Part shown: in pieces, positions 20,201 through 26,011 of the stretch | How positions within the stretch are numbered: position 1 is the stretch's first letter | Layout of the letters: each line of letters begins with the position of its first letter | Assembly (NCBI GenBank): GCA_021324015.1 | Contig: JAJPJX010000103.1 | Location: 1-42,443, forward strand | From: Solibacteraceae bacterium | Lineage (GTDB): Bacteria > Acidobacteriota > Terriglobia > Bryobacterales > Bryobacteraceae | DNA: 42,443 nucleotides | Direction: 5' to 3' | The notes under the pieces: model-generated | What the model saw: only the letters and a program-made list of their open reading frames with translations | What the model was told of the DNA's origin: nothing | Database searches by the model: none | Made by a program: the position numbers and the translations under genes

Positions 20201-20640
20201 CCGTTCAGCGGCAGCTCCACGATGCGCTTGTTTTCAATGACCGTGCCCAGGGCCACCGTCTCGGTGGTCAGTAGAGGAGCCCCGCCGCTGACCTCCATCT
20301 GCTGGGTGACTTCGCCGACTTCCAGCTTGAAATCGATGCGCGCCGCGGCGCCCACCTGCAAATCGATCCCCTTGCGGGTGGCGGTTTTGAATCCCGGGTT
20401 CTCGACTTTCACGTCGTAGGATCCCGGAACGAGGTACGGAATGGAATAGTTGCCGGTGTCGTTGGTCGCGACCTGGCGCACCTGGTTGGTAGCGGTGTTG
20501 GTGACCGTCACCGAGGCTCCGGCGATCACCGCGCCAGTGGCATCCGCAACCGTCCCCGTGATTTCCCCGAAATTCTGCGCGCCCAGGCGCAACGCGCACC
20601 AGGCGAAAAGGACAAACAAGGTCCTGCTGTGACGGAACAT
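17260..20640 (-). CDS. TonB-dependent receptor with carboxypeptidase-regulatory N-terminal domain
   Basis: A 1126-residue outer-membrane protein of the Oar-like type that is abundant in Acidobacteriota. Residues 1-21 are a signal peptide ending LGAQ. Residues about 24-105 form a carboxypeptidase-regulatory-like beta sandwich (GEITGTVADATGAVIAGASV and GNYSIPYLVPGSYDVKVENPGF). A plug domain follows (VIENKRIVELPLNGRDYLQL), then a long beta barrel ending in the aromatic LKYVF expected for outer-membrane insertion. No SusD partner is adjacent, as is usual for this lineage. It likely imports large ligands with TonB energy, and the exported ceramidase-like and sialidase-like genes downstream hint at the ligand class. 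A Shine-Dalgarno-like AAGGGG lies before the ATG. Confidence 0.93.
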   Translation of the reverse strand: MFRHSRTLFVLFAWCALRLGAQNFGEITGTVADATGAVIAGASVTVTNTATNQVRQVATNDTGNYSIPYLVPGSYDVKVENPGFKTATRKGIDLQVGAAARIDFKLEVGEVTQQMEVSGGAPLLTTETVALGTVIENKRIVELPLNGRDYLQLVTLSPNVTTEGGAGGGGGLQGGVRSQTSLSVAGQRLEFNRYTLDGVENTDPNFNSYIIHPSVDFIQEFKVQTGVYSAEYGRGSAQINVSTKPGTNEFHGAAFEFLRNSAVDAREWRQSEARKNPFRRNDYGFTLGGPVMIPGVFNGKDKLFFTSNFEELRDRLTTQVTASVATLAMRQGDFSALNRTLFDPASRVFNSAGVAVSATPYPNNVIPQSQLNPASQKMLEFFPAPTVPGNSLVRNYIRNAVAPTDSDQFNQRIDWNESSKSSWFGRYSWGSDFQSPAATFLTDSLHVATTVRQGMISNTRILSASAVNEARFAWNQFNNDLAGYFANTRNVQAGLGINGLFAASPLAYGVPAIDLGGGINSFGGVTPWITRDDTFQFMDNFSLIRGRHSIKFGGEIRRDRYNQYGNQKATGEFLFDGQSTFDPANRNATGFIFADYMLGLPAQSARVVAMADAMLRRTSYYGYVQDDWKVTPRLTVNMGIRYENARPWADKYRGIMNVQLFNPGVGPNGLLPNAQPPIFIRPGSGDFYQGLNFHFADGQATQAGDQYMGRSLVNPDNNNFAPRLGLSYSPTDHWTLRAGAGIFYVQDTGNPVFDMSRNLAGRDLFITSNEQRNAVLQDPWALERQRFVCTGYTGTCLGAPQFLGNIQGMRTPYITQWLFNVQRELTQNLVLEAGYQGNEGHKLERFRLYNQPVVKTGPTDTRSVAQRTPWPAYGRLQEVDGNDNSNYHALSAKLTQRFSKGLTYMIGFTWSKAIDGGSAIRTNSGDTLWPTNSYNLQAERGLSQFNVGRRFVASYVYELPFGTGKPLANQGFIRHILGGWQLGGIITFAGGTPVNVAQLGDTAGLNTLGNQPDATGISPIPANRSAQQFWNIAAFNFSNPDLSWRPGNMGRNTLLSPGTREADLSLARNVRIHESHELQFRWEAFNATNHPNWNTPSSDARSPSTFGVITSAKTMRQLQFALKYVF

Positions 20641-20746
20641 ACTGGTCCCCTTTATCCTGGGTTGTTTATCACACGCGGAAGAAAAGGGTCAAGCCGCGCA
20701 TCAAAATCAACGGGAATTCCCTTGCAGCGGCCGCCGGCGCGGCGCC

Positions 20747-21520
20747 TCAATCCTCGAACGGACGCCCGGCCAGCAGGCCGCCGTCCACCACCTGGACGGA
20801 GCCGGTCACGAAGCTGGATTCGTCCGAGGCCAGGAACAGGGCGCAGTGGGCCACTTCGCGCGGCTTCCCGATGCGGCCCATGGGGTACATCTCTTGGAGG
20901 CGGGCGAAACCCGCCGGATGGCTCCTCCAGTAGCGCATGGAAGTCTCCGTCTCGATGGTGCCCGGGCAGATGATGTTGGAGCGGATGCCCAGGTGGCCGT
21001 AATCGGCCGCCACCAGGCGCATCATGGAGATCAGGCCTCCCTTGGCCGCCGTGTAGGCGGTTTCGCCGAAGGCGGCCAGGGCGTTGACGCTGGAAATCGT
21101 GACGATGCTGCCGCCGCCGCGGGCCTGCATCCTGGGGATGGCGCCGCGGGTGCACAGGAAGGGGCCCTTCAGGCACACGTCCACGGTGCGGTCCCAGGCC
21201 GCTTCTTCGAGGCCCACGATGGGGCCGTCACCCGCCAGTTCGATGGCGTTGTTCACCAGGATGTCGAGTCCGCCGAAAACCTCGCTGGTGCGCCGGAACA
21301 TGGCCTCCACCCGGGCGGCCGAACTGATGTCCACCGCCACCGCAAGGGCCTTGCCGCCGCCGCGCGTGATCGCTTCGGCCACCGATTCAGCACCGGCCTG
21401 GTGGATGTCCGCCACCACCACCGCCGCGCCTTCCGACGCAAACAGCCGCGCCATCTCGGAGCCGATCCCTCCGGCGGCGCCTGTGATCAGCGCGACCTTG
21501 TTCGATAACCTGTCTCCCAT
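20747..21520 (-). CDS. Short-chain dehydrogenase/reductase (SDR)
   Basis: A 257-residue classical SDR, a cytoplasmic NAD(P)-dependent alcohol/ketone oxidoreductase. Visible motifs are TGAAGGIGSEMA (cofactor glycines), VADIH after strand 2 with the Asp that favours NAD, NNAIEL (variant of NNAG), a catalytic Ser region TISSVNAL, and Y156-x3-K160 in AYTAAKGG. The C-terminus SFVTGSVQVVDGG is typical. The ATG at 21520 was chosen because homology starts at SNKVALITG; the longer open frame crosses the divergent gene. Only 28 bases separate its start from the divergent ceramidase-like gene, and the perfect palindrome at 21526-21541 lies in that gap, suggesting joint control. The substrate is unknown. 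Confidence 0.92.
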   Translation of the reverse strand: MGDRLSNKVALITGAAGGIGSEMARLFASEGAAVVVADIHQAGAESVAEAITRGGGKALAVAVDISSAARVEAMFRRTSEVFGGLDILVNNAIELAGDGPIVGLEEAAWDRTVDVCLKGPFLCTRGAIPRMQARGGGSIVTISSVNALAAFGETAYTAAKGGLISMMRLVAADYGHLGIRSNIICPGTIETETSMRYWRSHPAGFARLQEMYPMGRIGKPREVAHCALFLASDESSFVTGSVQVVDGGLLAGRPFED

Positions 21521-21525
21521 AGACC

Positions 21526-21541
21526 GTGCAGTATACTGCAC
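21526..21541. promoter_or_regulatory. Perfect 16-base palindrome between divergent genes
   Basis: GTGCAGTATACTGCAC reads identically on both strands. It fills most of the 28 bases between the start codons of the SDR gene (21520, minus) and the ceramidase-like gene (21549, plus). TATACT occurs within it on each strand, at 21532-21537 on plus and 21530-21535 on minus, so it could serve as overlapping -10 boxes for two nearly leaderless divergent promoters, a dimeric repressor operator, or both. I found no convincing -35 boxes at usual spacing. The symmetry is seen directly; the function is inference. Confidence 0.6.
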
Positions 21542-21548
21542 TACAACG

Positions 21549-22925
21549 ATGCAAGTACGCAGACTCTGTCTTGTGCTCGCGCTGGCCGCGCTGCCGGCCT
21601 GCGCCGGTGACCTGCGGATAGGCCGCGCCGCGGTGAAGATCACTCCGCCGCCGGGCATGCCCATGGCCGGCTATTACTATGTCCGGCTGAACGAGGGCGT
21701 GCACGACGACCTGTACGCCAAGGCGCTGGTGCTCGAAAAGGACGGCGCGCAAGCCGCCATGGTGGCGCTGGACCTCGTGGGCGTGCCGCGGCCCATCGTG
21801 GAGGCCGCGCGCGAAGCCATCAGCCGGACTACTTCGCTCGACGGCGCGCACGTGATGATCAGCGCCACCCATTCGCACACCGGCCCGGAGATGGGCAGCC
21901 GCCTGCGCGGCGTAGATGCGAAAACCGAGAAGCTGGCGCACGACTACCTGGCCGCCCTGCCGGGCCTCATCGCCGAAAGCGTGCGCAAAGCGGCCGCCGA
22001 TCTCCAGCCCGCGCGCGTGCGCGTCGCGCTGGCGCACGAAGACTCCGTCAGTTTCATCCGCCGCTATTACATGAAGAACGGCACGGTGGGCTGGAATCCG
22101 GGCAAGCGCAATCCGCAGATCGTCGGCCCGGTGGGCACCATCGACCCCGATCTTCCGGTGGTGGTTTTCGAATCCGCGGCGGGCCGGCCGCTGGCCGTGT
22201 ACGTCAACTTCGCCTGCCACCTGGATACCGTGGGCGGGATGCAATTCTCCGCGGATTACGCCTACACCATCAGCCGTCTGCTGGGCGAGGTGAAAGGCCC
22301 GGACCTGCTGACGCTGTTCACCATCGGCACCGCGGGGAATATCAACCACATCGACACCTCCAGCGCCGAGCCGCAGAAGGGTCCCGCCGAGGCCGAGCGC
22401 ATCGGCGCCATCCTGGCCGCGGACGTTCTGAAAGCCTGGCGCCACCTGGAAGACATCGACCCCGGCACGCTGCGCACCGCCAGCGAAATCGTACCGCTGC
22501 CCCTGGCCGCCTATCGCCCGGAGGAGGTGGAAAAAGCCCGCCAGATCGTGGCCGCCTACGGGAAGCCCAATGCCAGCCCGTTTCTGGAACAGGTCAACGC
22601 TTTCAAGGTGCTGGAACTGGAGGAGCGCCACGGCAAGCCCATCGAAGCCGAAGTGCAGGTGATCACGTTGGGCGATCAACTCGCCTGGGTGGGAATGCCG
22701 GGCGAAATCTTCGTGGAGCACGGCAAGGCGCTCAAGGTGGCCTCGCCCTTCCCCCGCACCATCATCGCGGAACTGGCCAACGGCTCTATCGGCTACGTGC
22801 CCGACCGCAAGGCGTACCCGCAGGGCGCCTACGAGGTGGTCAGCGCCCGGATGGCTCCCGGCGGGGGCGAGAGGATGGTGGAGGCCGCCACACGGATGCT
22901 CATCCAGGCGCGCCAAGCCAGGTGA
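21549..22925 (+). CDS. Neutral/alkaline ceramidase-like hydrolase, exported
   Basis: The third ceramidase-family protein of the window, 458 residues. The start is ATG 21549, which exposes a signal peptide (MQVRRLCLVLALAALPACAG); the upstream open frame is antisense to the SDR gene. The protein opens with LRIGRAAVKITPPPGMPMAGYY and has the metal-binding ISATHSHTGPEMGSR, a second His in VNFACHLDTVGG, and GNINHIDT followed by a C-terminal MPGEIFVEHG. PALPAC-like residues before C18 could even be a lipobox, so lipid anchoring cannot be excluded. It is followed after 7 bases by a nitrilase-family amidase, so the two probably form an operon dealing with amide substrates. Confidence 0.88.
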   Translation: MQVRRLCLVLALAALPACAGDLRIGRAAVKITPPPGMPMAGYYYVRLNEGVHDDLYAKALVLEKDGAQAAMVALDLVGVPRPIVEAAREAISRTTSLDGAHVMISATHSHTGPEMGSRLRGVDAKTEKLAHDYLAALPGLIAESVRKAAADLQPARVRVALAHEDSVSFIRRYYMKNGTVGWNPGKRNPQIVGPVGTIDPDLPVVVFESAAGRPLAVYVNFACHLDTVGGMQFSADYAYTISRLLGEVKGPDLLTLFTIGTAGNINHIDTSSAEPQKGPAEAERIGAILAADVLKAWRHLEDIDPGTLRTASEIVPLPLAAYRPEEVEKARQIVAAYGKPNASPFLEQVNAFKVLELEERHGKPIEAEVQVITLGDQLAWVGMPGEIFVEHGKALKVASPFPRTIIAELANGSIGYVPDRKAYPQGAYEVVSARMAPGGGERMVEAATRMLIQARQAR

Positions 22926-22932
22926 GCGTCCG

Positions 22933-23757
22933 ATGCGCATCGCACTGATCCAGATGAACAGCCGCGCGGCGGCTCGCGACCAGAACGTGGAACGTGCTTG
23001 CGCCTTCCTGGCGCAGGCCGCCGCCGCCCAACCCGACCTGGTGGTTCTGCCCGAGTTCTTCAACGTGGAGTACTTTCCGCAATACCGCGACTACAAGTAC
23101 ATGGATTATGCGGAAACCGAGGACGGCTACACGCAGACCCGCATCCGGGAAGCCGCCCGGCGGCACGGCTTTCACGTGGTTTCGACCATTTTCGAAATGG
23201 CGCGTCCGGGCCTGTATTACGACACCGCCATGCTCATCAACCCAGAAGGCGAGATCACGGCCAAGTACCGCAAGGTGCATCCCGCGGCGCTTCTCAGCCT
23301 GGAAAAGATCTATTTCCGCGGAGGCTCCTCCTTCCCGGTCTTCCACCTGGGCGAGTGGACCATCGGCTTCTCCATCTGCTACGACAACCTCTTCCCGGAG
23401 TCCTGCCGGACGCTGGCGCTGAACGGGGCAGAACTGATCATCGCCCCCTACGCCACGCCGGTGGCCGACCCGTGGGAAAACTTCCTCACCACGCGCGCGC
23501 TCGAAAACGGCGTGTACCTCGCCGCATGCAACCACGTGGGACCGGAAGGCGAGTGGGTCATGTCCGGCAAGAGCATGCTCATCGACCCGCGCGGCAAAAT
23601 CCTCTGCCAGGCCAGCCCCACCGAAGAACAGATCCTGAGCCTGGAAGTGCATCGGGAAGAAGTGATCCAGGCGCGCCGCAGCTTTCCGCTGTTCCGCGAC
23701 CGCCGCCCGGACGCCTACGGGCCTATCACGCGCAGCACGGAAGAGCTGCACCGCTAA
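22933..23757 (+). CDS. Carbon-nitrogen hydrolase (nitrilase superfamily)
   Basis: A 274-residue cytoplasmic C-N hydrolase. The Glu-Lys-Cys catalytic set is intact: E41 in VVLPEFFNVEYF, K114 in AKYRKVHPAAL and C149 in GFSICYDNLFPES. The pattern is close to the N-carbamoylputrescine amidase/beta-ureidopropionase branch, which releases ammonia and CO2 from N-carbamoyl amines, though other amidases of the superfamily look similar. It lacks a signal peptide, unlike its upstream partner (7-base gap), so it may process an imported product. The 3' end abuts the left boundary of the inverted-repeat segment: the stop codon overlaps the first base of a 7-base direct repeat (23757-23763). Confidence 0.9.
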   Translation: MRIALIQMNSRAAARDQNVERACAFLAQAAAAQPDLVVLPEFFNVEYFPQYRDYKYMDYAETEDGYTQTRIREAARRHGFHVVSTIFEMARPGLYYDTAMLINPEGEITAKYRKVHPAALLSLEKIYFRGGSSFPVFHLGEWTIGFSICYDNLFPESCRTLALNGAELIIAPYATPVADPWENFLTTRALENGVYLAACNHVGPEGEWVMSGKSMLIDPRGKILCQASPTEEQILSLEVHREEVIQARRSFPLFRDRRPDAYGPITRSTEELHR

Positions 23758-23765
23758 ATTTTGGG

Positions 23766-23781
23766 TAGTGGGTCAGTTTGA
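23766..23781 (+). repeat. Left 16-base terminal inverted repeat
   Basis: TAGTGGGTCAGTTTGA, repeated exactly in inverted orientation at 25368-25383. It lies 8 bases after the nitrilase stop codon. Confidence 0.8.
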
Positions 23782-23968
23782 CCACGCGGGCCAACGCTTC
23801 GACGCGTCGGCGACAAACCGTCAACATAGGCCAGCTACGACACGAAATGGCCTATGGCACGAGGCAAGATCAGAGCCTTCCGCCCGCTCTCGAAACTCAC
23901 CCCTTCTGAGGTGAACCGAAAATCCAGCGAAACCGGATCTCAGCACGAGGCGGGTACGGAGACCGGAT

Positions 23969-24202
23969 TTATTGGTCTTTCGGCTGCCCAGTAGTTCGGT
24001 CCTGTTTAACCCAAAAGCAGCCAAACAACGGCACACGGCACAGGGGACAATGACCGTCATACTGGTACCGCAGAAGGTCGGGTTCCATAGGAACCACCTC
24101 TGGAGGGCCGATGGTAACGGCCTCAACTTCAGTGCTCACACAGCCGGAGGCCGGGCATTTCGTGATCGGAATTCTCATACTGCGCAGAGTACCAGAAGTC
24201 AC
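23969..24202 (-). CDS. Small zinc-ribbon-like protein
   Basis: A 77-residue protein whose GTG start overlaps the stop of the upstream membrane-protein gene (GTGA at 24199-24202), a typical translational-coupling arrangement. Four cysteines are paired as C16-x4-C21 and C52-x2-C55 (TKCPASGC and GHCPLCRV), which fits a zinc ribbon or rubredoxin-like knuckle with a 30-residue insert. I recognise no family. The coupling and cysteine pattern make a real gene likely despite its size. It probably works with the membrane protein, as a metal-binding partner or nucleic-acid adaptor. It lies inside the inverted-repeat segment; the 187 bases from 23782 to 23968 hold no gene I can support. Confidence 0.6.
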   Translation of the reverse strand: MTSGTLRSMRIPITKCPASGCVSTEVEAVTIGPPEVVPMEPDLLRYQYDGHCPLCRVPLFGCFWVKQDRTTGQPKDQ

Positions 24203-25143
24203 CCTTTCTGCACTTTGTTCGAGTCTCCGAATAGCCGCTGCTCAATGAAGGTAACCGCCCGTTCACTAAATCCCAAGATACTGGCAAACGCTTCCACAGT
24301 AAGGGCCGAAATGGCTGTGGCTCTACCCGTCGCACAAGCGTCGAGGGCGTCGGCGAGGGTGTGATTTTGAACGGACACGGGGAGCCATGCTAACAGTCCC
24401 GAGCCGATCAGACTCGCGATAACGCCGATACCAATCCGGCTGACCACACGCCGATCATAGGCATCGAGTTCATTCGATAGGCTCACGTCCATGCCAGGCA
24501 TCCTTGCCAAAACGCTGACGCAACTCCCCGCAGCACCCGCGCACAGCAGGCCGAAAATCAACAACGGCGAAAACCGCGCTGCAAACCAGAAACAGAGCGT
24601 TGCCGCAGGGAGCAAACCAACCGTCCACCAAAACAGTTTCTTCGCCCAGGGCTCCATCGCGTCTTCGTAATCATAGCTGTAAGCCTCCCAAGCATTGCGT
24701 TCCTCGAAGAGAGCCCGCAACGCGCTTCGAGCCGCAGCCGGGTTGCCATCCGTGTTCTTGAGCTTGCTCTCGAGCAGATCGCGCAGTTTTTTGATCTCAG
24801 TCTTAGGAATGCCCCACCATTCAAGTAGATTGAGCACTCCTTGGCCTTCAGTGAGCACGTCCACCACCGGACAGAGGTACGCGCTGAACTCCCCTTGTGT
24901 TTCGGCGTCGTCCTCTAGGTCGTCAAGGTCGTCCACGTGTGCCGCTTCTCTGGCCTTCACGTCAATCTCGGCGAGGCGTTTCAACACCATCTCCAGTAGC
25001 TCCTTGTTGAGGGCATCGTCAGCGCTCCGGGGCCGCTGCGCCATCGCCTCGACAGATACGCGTTCTCCAGTAATTGCAGAGAGCGCTTCGATGCGGCGGT
25101 TCTCAAGTTCCGATGTTTTGCTCTTCTTGCCCCATCCGAACAA
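24199..25143 (-). CDS. Membrane protein of unknown function, three predicted TM helices
   Basis: About 314 residues. The N-terminal half (residues 1-165) is soluble and charged, with an acidic patch VDDLDDLEDDAE. Three hydrophobic segments follow: FWWTVGLLPAATLCFWFAARF (about 170-190), LLIFGLLCAGAAGSCVSVLA (about 195-215) and IGIGVIASLIGSGLLAWLP (about 240-260). A soluble C-terminal tail of about 55 residues ends the protein. No family is recognised. Start choice: AGGAGG on the minus strand (25157-25152) overlaps a GTG at 25152, leaving no spacing, but sits 8 bases before a TTG at 25143, which is better placed; an ATT at 25146 is a third possibility. It is coupled to the zinc-ribbon-like gene by a GTGA overlap. 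Its base composition is less GC-rich than its surroundings. Confidence 0.75.
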   Translation of the reverse strand: MFGWGKKSKTSELENRRIEALSAITGERVSVEAMAQRPRSADDALNKELLEMVLKRLAEIDVKAREAAHVDDLDDLEDDAETQGEFSAYLCPVVDVLTEGQGVLNLLEWWGIPKTEIKKLRDLLESKLKNTDGNPAAARSALRALFEERNAWEAYSYDYEDAMEPWAKKLFWWTVGLLPAATLCFWFAARFSPLLIFGLLCAGAAGSCVSVLARMPGMDVSLSNELDAYDRRVVSRIGIGVIASLIGSGLLAWLPVSVQNHTLADALDACATGRATAISALTVEAFASILGFSERAVTFIEQRLFGDSNKVQKG

Positions 25144-25151
25144 AATGCCCA

Positions 25152-25157
25152 CCTCCT
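25152..25157 (-). promoter_or_regulatory. Shine-Dalgarno deciding the membrane-protein start
   Basis: AGGAGG on the minus strand. It overlaps the first base of the GTG at 25152 but lies 8 bases before the TTG at 25143, so the TTG is favoured as start. Confidence 0.55.
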
Positions 25158-25340
25158 ACGCGATCACGATGTTCAGGGTAACGCGGATTTCCTGCCAAAC
25201 AAAGGACCCTTTGACATATCCCCTGAGACTTGGCCGTATCACGCCCCGAGTCTGGCGATACCGCGTGCAAAGTCGGCCAGGGTCCCGCGATACCACTCGG
25301 CCGAAAAACCCGAACCGCCGAGTTGAGCGCTTTGGCGGGA

Positions 25341-25361
25341 GGGCCGTCCGAGAAACGGCCC
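25341..25361. repeat. Hairpin in right arm of the element
   Basis: GGGCCGT and ACGGCCC form a 7-base stem around TCCGAGA, just inside the right terminal repeat. There is no T-tract, so an ordinary intrinsic terminator is unlikely; a subterminal structural or binding site is possible. The rest of 25158-25340 holds no supported gene. Confidence 0.45.
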
Positions 25362-25367
25362 GGATTT

Positions 25368-25383
25368 TCAAACTGACCCACTA
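25368..25383 (-). repeat. Right 16-base terminal inverted repeat
   Basis: TCAAACTGACCCACTA, the exact reverse complement of 23766-23781. AATTTTG, also present beside the left repeat, follows three bases later at 25387-25393. Confidence 0.8.
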
Positions 25384-25487
25384 GCGAATTTTGACAGTAC
25401 TTGACACTTCCCGGATACCCGCGTGGTCCCGGTTGGAATGCCGCAGGACACGGCTTTCGGTGCATATTTCGCTCCGAACCTGGATGA

Positions 25488-25964
25488 TGTCGACATGCCG
25501 GCCTTCAAGCTGACCGCCCCGATGCGCTATGCGATGGACATCTCATCCGCCATGGCATCTTCTTCGGCGCCGCTCGCGAGCACCGGGTCGATTCTGTTCC
25601 GGGCGGCCCGGGAGATCCCCCGCCTTCCGAAGACGATCCTCTCATCGATCTGGCCGCGCAACTGGAGCCCGATGGCGGAATGCCCGGCGATAGCCCCGCG
25701 GGGCGAATTGCCCGGACGGTCGCGGCCGTGCTCGCACTCGCCTCCGCGGGTCACACGCTCACATTGGACGCGTTCCGCTCGCACGTCCGCCGGCTGGTCG
25801 GGTTCCTCCAGTCGGCCGAAAGCGCACAGGATCGCGAGCGGGTCGCCATCGACCTCGCCATCCGGGCAGCCACGCGGGGAACCGCCCCGCCCGGCGACTG
25901 GCTGGCGCTGGCCTGCAAAGCCGGGCTGGGCTGGAAGCAGTTAGAACGGGCTTTGCCGCATTAG
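25488..25964 (+). pseudogene. Probable C-terminal remnant of an unidentified gene
   Basis: A frame opens directly after a TGA at 25485 and runs to the stop at 25964. It reads as plausible protein throughout (HGIFFGAAREHRVDSVPGG, then DDPLIDLAAQLEPDGG, then RIARTVAAVLALASAGHTL and an alpha-helical tail ending LGWKQLERALPH). The only ATG in its first two thirds is at 25680, which would give 94 residues, yet coding-like sequence clearly begins before it. No start with a ribosome-binding site is visible upstream. I read it as the 3' part of a gene whose 5' part was lost, possibly when the adjacent inverted-repeat segment arrived. An intact small gene from 25680 remains possible. I recognise no family. 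The 94 bases between 25394 and 25487 hold nothing I can name. Confidence 0.45.
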
Positions 25965-26011
25965 ACTCGGCCCCCCTGTGGCTGGGATATACTTTTGTTA
26001 CCCGCAGTTTC

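Larger units (their letters stand above)
23766..25383. mobile_element. Inverted-repeat-bounded segment carrying cargo, no transposase
   Basis: A 1618-base segment bounded by perfect 16-base inverted repeats (23766-23781 and 25368-25383). A 7-base direct repeat, AATTTTG, lies just outside at 23757-23763 and 25387-25393, two or three bases from the repeats. That geometry is what a transposed unit with a target duplication leaves, provided the true ends extend two to three bases further out. Inside are only a membrane protein and a small zinc-ribbon-like protein, both minus strand. No transposase, resolvase or integrase is visible, so mobility would need help in trans. Base composition inside is visibly less GC-rich than in neighbouring genes. 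A remnant gene follows at 25488. The element type is inferred; an IS21-like end is one guess. Confidence 0.6.

Noticed and set aside
18118-20274. Very long plus-strand frame of 718 codons
   Set aside because: It is antisense to the TonB receptor, a typical shadow frame in high-GC DNA, with no recognisable protein features.
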